A stretch of 64,000 nucleotides of DNA from Bin75 sp965223955 (GTDB lineage: Bacteria > Nitrospirota > Nitrospiria > Nitrospirales > UBA8639), in contig OZ245029.1 of NCBI GenBank assembly GCA_965223955.1, positions 310,001 through 374,000 on the forward strand, in the 5' to 3' direction. Below the pieces are notes generated by a model. It was not told the DNA's origin. It saw only the letters and a program-made list of their open reading frames with translations, and did not search any database. The position numbers and the translations under genes are program-made. Shown here piece after piece: positions 59,820 through 64,000 of the stretch. Every line of letters starts with the position of its first letter. Position 1 is the stretch's first letter.

Positions 59820-60071
59820 TTGTATGTGTTCAGTCATTCGTTGACAATTTCTGCGGCTTTCTTCTGTGCCCTAGTTCCCCTCCTTTGTAAGGAGGGGTGA
59901 GGGGAGGTAGAGGCTATGGCCAAAGCGGCGAAACCCCGTGCTTCATGGACGGTTGGCTCTACCCCACCTGACCTCCCCTTACAAAGGGGAGGGAAAAGAC
60001 CGCCCTTCTTTCTTGTTTCTTCTCGTGTGGTCAGCCTCTCATTTTGTCAACGAATTACTGAACATTTACAA
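59820..60071. repeat. MITE-like element copy E (best-preserved)
   Basis: The element is 252 bases. The left end is TTGTATGTGTTCAGTCATTC followed by GTTGACAATTT. The right end, on the minus strand, is TTGTAAATGTTCAGTAATTC followed by GTTGACAAAA. Inner inverted arms are CCCTCCTTTGTAAGGAGGGG (from 59879) and CTCCCCTTACAAAGGGGAG (about 59972-59990). No ORF of note is inside. It separates the TerB-like gene from murJ. Confidence 0.87.
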
Positions 60072-60116
60072 TTCGCTTCCTAGATTCCCCGACGTCGTTC
60101 GTCTAGAATTCCTGTC

Positions 60117-61721
60117 ATGCCTTCAGAACCCCCATCGCCGAATGCCGACGAGCACCGTTCCATTGCCGGGGCCGCAGGGCTCATCGGCGCCGCCACCTTT
60201 TCCAGCCGCATCCTGGGGTTGGTGCGCGATATTCTGCTCGCCCGACTGTTAGGGGCGACGATTGCCGCCGATGCGTTTTTCGTCGCCTATCGTATTCCCA
60301 ATCTGTTGCGCGAACTCCTGGCCGAAGGCTCCATGTCCTCCGCCTTTATCCCCGTCTTCACTGAATACCACACCCTTCGCAGCAAAAAGGAAACGTGGGA
60401 ACTGGCCAGCGCCGCGTTCACCACGCTCCTGTCAATCGTCACGTTGATCACCCTGATCGGGCTGATCGCCGCCCCGGCCATTGTGTGGGTCCTGGCACCC
60501 GGGTTTCACGATGACGTCGAACGGTTAAACCTCACGACCACCCTGACCCTGATCATGTTCCCGTATCTGATCTTCATCAGCCTGGCGGCCTTGACCATGG
60601 GAATCCTCAATTCCCTCAGGGCCTTTGCCGCCCCGGCCCTGGGCCCGGTGTTTTTCAACGTCTGCATTATCGTCTCGGCGCTGTTGCTGGCCCCGTCATT
60701 AAAGGAGCCGGTCCTCGGCATCGCCCTCGGGGTCGTGGCAGGCGGGCTGGCCCAATTCGTCATTCAACTGCCCGGCATTCAGAAACGCGGCCTGCTCTTC
60801 CAATGGCGGTTCAACCCCGGGCATCCCGGCGTGCGGAAGATCGGGACCTTGATCGTGCCGTCGTTACTGGGGCTGTCCGTGGTGCAGATCAATATTACCG
60901 TGAGCACGATCCTGGCGTCGTATTTTCCAGGCGGGCCCACGTACCTGTTTTACGGCATGCGATTGATCCAATTTCCATTGGGTATTTTCGGCGTGGCCCT
61001 GGCCACGGCGATTCTGCCCACCCTGTCGGACCAGGCGGCTCGCGGGGCCATGGATGAACTGCGGGACACGTTGGGATTCGGCCTTCGCATGATCGGATTC
61101 ATTATCCTGCCCGCCATGATCGGGCTCATCTTTCTTCGACACCCCATCGTGCACCTGTTGTTTGAACACGGCGCCTTTTCCGCCGCCGACACGGAAGCCA
61201 CCGCCGCCGCCGTGTTGGCCTATGCCGTCGGGCTGTGGGCCTTCGCGGGCATTCGCATCGTCGTGACGGCCTTTTATTCACTCCAGGATACGAAGACCCC
61301 GGCTTTCACGGCAGTGGCCGCCATGCTCCTTAATATCGTGCTGGCATTTGTCCTGATGACGCCTTTGGAACATGCAGGCCTGGCCCTGGCCACGGCGCTC
61401 TCGGCCATGGTGAATATCGGTGTGTTGATCGGCATTCTCACGTATCGACTGGGCGGCATTGATTGGCGAGGGGTGGGTCGCTCGCTCGGCCAAGCCGGAC
61501 TCGCGACCATCCCCGTTCTTCTCGCCTGTCTGTGGATTGCGAATCTGGCAGTCTGGCATCGCGCGGATGAATGGATTGCCAAGGGCATCATGCTGACGGT
61601 CGGCATCGGATTGAGCGTGACCGGATACATCGGAACGCAGGCCTTGTTTCAATCCCGAGAACTGGAAGTCCTGTGGAAGCTCGTTCAACGCAACGTTCCG
61701 TTCTTGCGCCCTCAGGCCTAA
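60117..61721 (+). CDS. murJ: Lipid II flippase MurJ
   Basis: This is a 534-residue protein with 14 predicted membrane helices. It has the MurJ start IGAATFSSRILGLVRDILLA, with DAFFVAYRIPNLLRELLAEG (the conserved RxPNxxRxxxxEGxxxxAFIP block) and SAFIPVFTEY. Later blocks are PTLSDQAARGAMDELRDTLG and the basic C-terminus. MurJ moves lipid-linked peptidoglycan precursor across the inner membrane. dtd follows after 28 bases and may be cotranscribed. Confidence 0.95.
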   Translation: MPSEPPSPNADEHRSIAGAAGLIGAATFSSRILGLVRDILLARLLGATIAADAFFVAYRIPNLLRELLAEGSMSSAFIPVFTEYHTLRSKKETWELASAAFTTLLSIVTLITLIGLIAAPAIVWVLAPGFHDDVERLNLTTTLTLIMFPYLIFISLAALTMGILNSLRAFAAPALGPVFFNVCIIVSALLLAPSLKEPVLGIALGVVAGGLAQFVIQLPGIQKRGLLFQWRFNPGHPGVRKIGTLIVPSLLGLSVVQINITVSTILASYFPGGPTYLFYGMRLIQFPLGIFGVALATAILPTLSDQAARGAMDELRDTLGFGLRMIGFIILPAMIGLIFLRHPIVHLLFEHGAFSAADTEATAAAVLAYAVGLWAFAGIRIVVTAFYSLQDTKTPAFTAVAAMLLNIVLAFVLMTPLEHAGLALATALSAMVNIGVLIGILTYRLGGIDWRGVGRSLGQAGLATIPVLLACLWIANLAVWHRADEWIAKGIMLTVGIGLSVTGYIGTQALFQSRELEVLWKLVQRNVPFLRPQA

Positions 61722-61749
61722 CGTCCGAATCGCATAGGGGCGTGCACGC

Positions 61750-62202
61750 GTGAGAGCCGTACTCCAACGAGTCCGCTCGGCTTCCGTCACGGTCGACGGT
61801 CAAATGATCGCTTCCATTGCGCAAGGGCTTGTGGTACTCCTGGGCGTGGCGAAAGGCGATTCCGAGGCGGACGTCTCCTATATGGCTGACAAGATACCAC
61901 ACCTCCGCATCTTTTCCGACGAGGCGGGGAAGATGAACCGGTCGATCGTGGACGTGAAAGGGGAAGTGTTGATTGTCTCGCAATTTACGTTGTTGGGCGA
62001 GACCCATCGTGGCCGGCGTCCGGGATTCGATGCCGCCGCTCCGCCCGACACCGCGCGGCGATTCTATGAATCCGTGGCGCACGCCATTCGAGAACGTGGG
62101 GTTCACGTGCACACAGGCAAGTTCGGTGCCAACATGGTCGTGACATTGGAAAATGACGGCCCGGTCACATTTGTTCTTGACAGCCACCGGAGGGAATCGT
62201 AG
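61750..62202 (+). CDS. dtd: D-aminoacyl-tRNA deacylase
   Basis: This 150-residue Dtd removes D-amino acids from tRNA. It has MRAVLQRVRSASVTVDGQMI, LVVLLGVAKGDSEADVSYMA, the catalytic block VLIVSQFTLLGETHRGRRPG (the SQxTL motif) and the C-terminal NDGPVTFVLDS (the GPVT motif). It starts at GTG. The length and both substrate-chirality motifs are standard. Confidence 0.95.
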   Translation: MRAVLQRVRSASVTVDGQMIASIAQGLVVLLGVAKGDSEADVSYMADKIPHLRIFSDEAGKMNRSIVDVKGEVLIVSQFTLLGETHRGRRPGFDAAAPPDTARRFYESVAHAIRERGVHVHTGKFGANMVVTLENDGPVTFVLDSHRRES

Positions 62203-62257
62203 AAGATAGAATAGGTGGTGAAAAGGCTCGGGCAGTAACGGGTCGAGAGGGGGGAAG

Positions 62258-62824
62258 ATGGCGGACGCTGTTTCTCAACATCATCCACTCAGGAAATTAT
62301 TCGGGGCGCTGACGGAACGCAGCTTTACCGAGTCATTGGGATGGCCTGATTTCAACGTCACCGCCTATCTCTCCAATCTTCTCGTCGAATTCTCCCATAT
62401 CGACCATCTCCAACAGATCAAGAATCAGCACGGGCAACCCGTCGAAACGGTGGCCGAACTCTTATATGAATCCGAACTGGTGACGGACTCCTCCGACCTT
62501 GATCGAGAACGGGAAATTCATCGGCACATCGGCGATTTGACGCTGTTTATTGCGGGGCTGTTTCCGGAATATCTACGCTATCTCAAAGCCGGAGGGCTGA
62601 TTTACCACAAAGATTATCTCGTGAATTACCTGAAGGCCGGGAAACGATCTTACCGTATTGTCGCCGCCTTCCAACACGGTGAACGTACAGACCAGCCGGT
62701 GCTATTTCAAAAACTCTCTTCGAACTTCGAACTGTGCGTGACCGGTCTCGGCCTCGTACGCCAGGACCTGGACCGCATGCAGCATCCTCCGCACCAACAA
62801 GCCAAAGACATTCTGCTGCATTAG
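62258..62824 (+). CDS. Conserved hypothetical protein
   Basis: This is a 188-residue mostly helical soluble protein: PLRKLFGALTERSFTESLGW, VTAYLSNLLVEFSHIDHLQQ, HIGDLTLFIAGLFPEYLRYL and KDYLVNYLKAGKRSYRIVAA. I do not recognise a named family. GAGAGGGGGGAAG before the ATG is a strong ribosome site. It lies between dtd and a VOC protein in the same direction, so it may share their transcript. Confidence 0.8.
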   Translation: MADAVSQHHPLRKLFGALTERSFTESLGWPDFNVTAYLSNLLVEFSHIDHLQQIKNQHGQPVETVAELLYESELVTDSSDLDREREIHRHIGDLTLFIAGLFPEYLRYLKAGGLIYHKDYLVNYLKAGKRSYRIVAAFQHGERTDQPVLFQKLSSNFELCVTGLGLVRQDLDRMQHPPHQQAKDILLH

Positions 62825-62851
62825 GCAACGGGATGATCGAGTGAGGGTGGT

Positions 62852-63292
62852 ATGGGATCAGTACGCTTTCATTTGGCCTTCCCCGTACACGATCTGGAAG
62901 AAGCCAAGGGATTTTACGTGGATGGATTGGGCTGCACGCTTGGGCGCCAGTCGGCGCACGCCGTGCTGTTGGGATTCAAGGACCATCAAATTGTGGCTCA
63001 ATTGACAACGGAGCCGCTTCCCCGGCAGCAAGGCATCTATCCTCGACATTTCGGATTGATCTTTACGAACGAGGAAGAGTGGAACGAAGTGGCTGAACGG
63101 GCCAGGACCCGCGGGCTGAAGTTTTACCAACACCCTCGTCGTCGATTCCCGGGAACCCGGCTGGAACATCAGACGTTTTTTCTCGAAGACCCTTCACACA
63201 ATTTGTTGGAGTTCAAACACTACACGCATGATACCGCGATTTTCGGTGAACACGACACGTCCGTGATCGGCGATGAAACCGAGCCGCGGTAA
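62852..63292 (+). CDS. VOC-superfamily (glyoxalase/dioxygenase-like) protein
   Basis: This is a 146-residue protein with the two beta-alpha-beta modules of the vicinal oxygen chelate fold: VRFHLAFPVHDLEEAKGFYV (first metal His), LGFKDHQIVAQLTTEPLPRQ, RHFGLIFTNEEEWNEVAERA, and HQTFFLEDPSHNLLEFKHYT with the C-terminal Glu ligand. It is the type annotated as a glyoxalase or dioxygenase of unknown substrate. Confidence 0.88.
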   Translation: MGSVRFHLAFPVHDLEEAKGFYVDGLGCTLGRQSAHAVLLGFKDHQIVAQLTTEPLPRQQGIYPRHFGLIFTNEEEWNEVAERARTRGLKFYQHPRRRFPGTRLEHQTFFLEDPSHNLLEFKHYTHDTAIFGEHDTSVIGDETEPR

Positions 63293-63310
63293 CAAAGCCG
63301 GGCTTGAACG

Positions 63311-63339
63311 CGAAGGGGCGAAAAATGTTTCGCCCTTCG
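63311..63339 (+). terminator. Hairpin terminator after the VOC gene
   Basis: CGAAGGGGCGAAA and TTTCGCCCTTCG form a stem with one bulged G around an AATG loop, followed by TTGTGTCTT. It ends about 20-45 bases past the VOC stop. Confidence 0.6.
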
Positions 63340-63346
63340 TTGTGTC

Positions 63347-63375
63347 TTGACTTGTCAGCTAATTTGGCTTACATA
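63347..63375 (+). promoter_or_regulatory. Candidate promoter of the DUF1778-GNAT pair
   Basis: TTGACT (63347) and TACATA (63370) are separated by 17 bases and lie 25 bases before the DUF1778 start codon. The minus-ten box is weak, so this is tentative. Confidence 0.4.
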
Positions 63376-63399
63376 GCCGGAAAATAGAGAGAACCTAGG

Positions 63400-63705
63400 A
63401 TGGCTGCCCAGCAAACCAAAACCGAACGAGTGCAGATTCGCATTGATCCCGTGGCGAAGCACATGCTGGAGCGCGCGGCGGCGCTGGCGAACACAACGGT
63501 CTCGGCTTTCGTCGTCAACAACGCGCTCGAAGCCGCCGATCGCCTGATCGGCAAACGCGAACGACTCGCAATAAGCCAGCGGGACTGGAACCGGTTTTTC
63601 GACGCCCTCGTTAATCCTCCCAAACCAAATGCCTCGCTCCGCAGGGCGTTCGCGGCCCACGGACGTCTGGTTACGAAGACGGTCGGAGGGGGACCTTCAC
63701 CATAG
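63400..63705 (+). CDS. DUF1778 (TacA-like) antitoxin
   Basis: This is a 101-residue protein: KTERVQIRIDPVAKHMLERA (ribbon-helix-helix), AALANTTVSAFVVNNALEAA and LAISQRDWNRFFDALVNPPK, with the block that wraps the toxin, ending PNASLRRAF. DUF1778 antitoxins neutralise GNAT acetyltransferase toxins that block charged tRNA. The partner gene overlaps the end. Confidence 0.9.
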   Translation: MAAQQTKTERVQIRIDPVAKHMLERAAALANTTVSAFVVNNALEAADRLIGKRERLAISQRDWNRFFDALVNPPKPNASLRRAFAAHGRLVTKTVGGGPSP

Positions 63706-64000
63706 AAGCACTCGCGCAGCCGCATGACCGTTCGCGGTTCCGTTGCGGCTCCGAGGCGCTTGACCGGTATATCCGCCTGCAGGCGTCGCAGGATACGAGG
63801 CGCAAGGTGGCGCGGGTCTTTGTCGCTCTCCCTGAAAAAAGCAGAGAAGTCGCCGGGTTTTATGCTCTCAGCGCGGGGAGCATCGAACGTGCGACATTCC
63901 CACCTGAAGATGTGAAACGTCTGCCCCGCTATCCGGTGCCGGTGGCTTTGATCGGACGCTTGGCGGTGGATCGACGGCAGGCCAAGGCTTGGGCTCGGCA
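63696..64000 (+). CDS. GNAT-family acetyltransferase toxin, partial (runs off window)
   Basis: The frame reads FTIEALAQPHDRSRFRCGSE, ALDRYIRLQASQDTRRKVAR, VFVALPEKSREVAGFYALSA, then VALIGRLAVDRRQAKAWA at the window edge. This is the N-terminal two-thirds of a TacT-like GNAT toxin, including the start of the acetyl-CoA loop (RLAVDRRxxxxG). There is no ATG, GTG or TTG in this frame between the upstream stop at 63612 and the conserved FTIEAL. The start given is therefore only where homology begins. It overlaps the antitoxin gene by about 10 bases. Confidence 0.75.

Overview
The window is 64 kb of a GC-rich bacterial chromosome. It starts inside a citrate synthase gene and ends inside a GNAT toxin-like gene. 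The gene content suggests a member of the Nitrospirota, such as Nitrospira. The reasons are a citrate synthase near a succinate dehydrogenase/fumarate reductase of the non-classical SdhE (CCG-domain) type, LolA and a Calx-beta/Fn3 autotransporter that imply an outer membrane, and many short interspersed palindromic repeats. This assignment is an inference; there is no rRNA or other phylogenetic marker here beyond L28, RecG, RuvA and RsmA. I found no tRNA, rRNA or CRISPR array.

Layout. 1-2.6 kb: gltA tail, then a leftward cluster of a nucleotidyltransferase-like protein, a TPM-domain protein and LemA. 2.9-4.6 kb: a two-gene type II restriction-modification system whose nuclease resembles PaeR7I/XhoI. 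4.7-9.0 kb: a CBS-pair protein, then the leftward sdhA-sdhB-sdhE set, with a MITE-like element between sdhA and sdhB. 9.3-14.2 kb: a small defence island with an AAA ATPase plus a frameshifted RloB-like protein, an AbiJ-NTD4/HEPN-like protein, a HigB toxin with a HigA-ImmA/IrrE fusion, and an orphan HigA. 14.6-16.8 kb: a CADD/PqqC-like diiron oxygenase abutting a PqqD-like/methyltransferase fusion. 16.9-28.6 kb: a TA pair, gppA, recG, rpmB, msrB, a complete IS481-family element with a target duplication, a broken DUF433/DUF5615 pair, gph, lolA and ftsK. 28.9-35.5 kb: an Xre regulator, repeat-rich DNA and a long autotransporter gene broken by three same-sense frameshifts, with a (CT)25 tract upstream. 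35.6-42.7 kb: rsmA, fmt, a NYN nuclease-like gene, yebC, ruvA and an FG-GAP lipoprotein. 42.8-45.1 kb: two intact PIN-type TA pairs plus two decayed or chimeric TA remnants. 45.1-57.1 kb: a type I restriction-modification island. 57.1-64 kb: a membrane spermidine-synthase-like protein, a TerB-like protein, murJ, dtd, a conserved hypothetical, a VOC protein and a DUF1778-GNAT pair.

The most interesting part is the island at 45.1-57.1 kb. hsdM and hsdS are separated from hsdR by a GHKL (MutL/MORC/Hsp90-like) ATPase fused to a PD-(D/E)XK-like nuclease domain, which is followed with overlap by a 5-methylcytosine methyltransferase fused to a Vsr-type nick endonuclease. A phd-vapC pair and a truncated Schlafen/AlbA-type ATP-binding gene follow. 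A diverged copy of the last ~44 bp of the spermidine-synthase gene lies at the far left end of the island, in the same orientation as the intact end on the right. This looks like an integration or replacement boundary.

Mobile DNA is also prominent. At least five copies or partial copies of a ~250 bp element share ~28 bp terminal inverted repeats (TTGTATGTGTTCAGTCATTC core) and nested GTAAGG palindromes. A second REP-like family (GGATCCCCGATTACAAACGT type) is scattered through the same intergenic regions.
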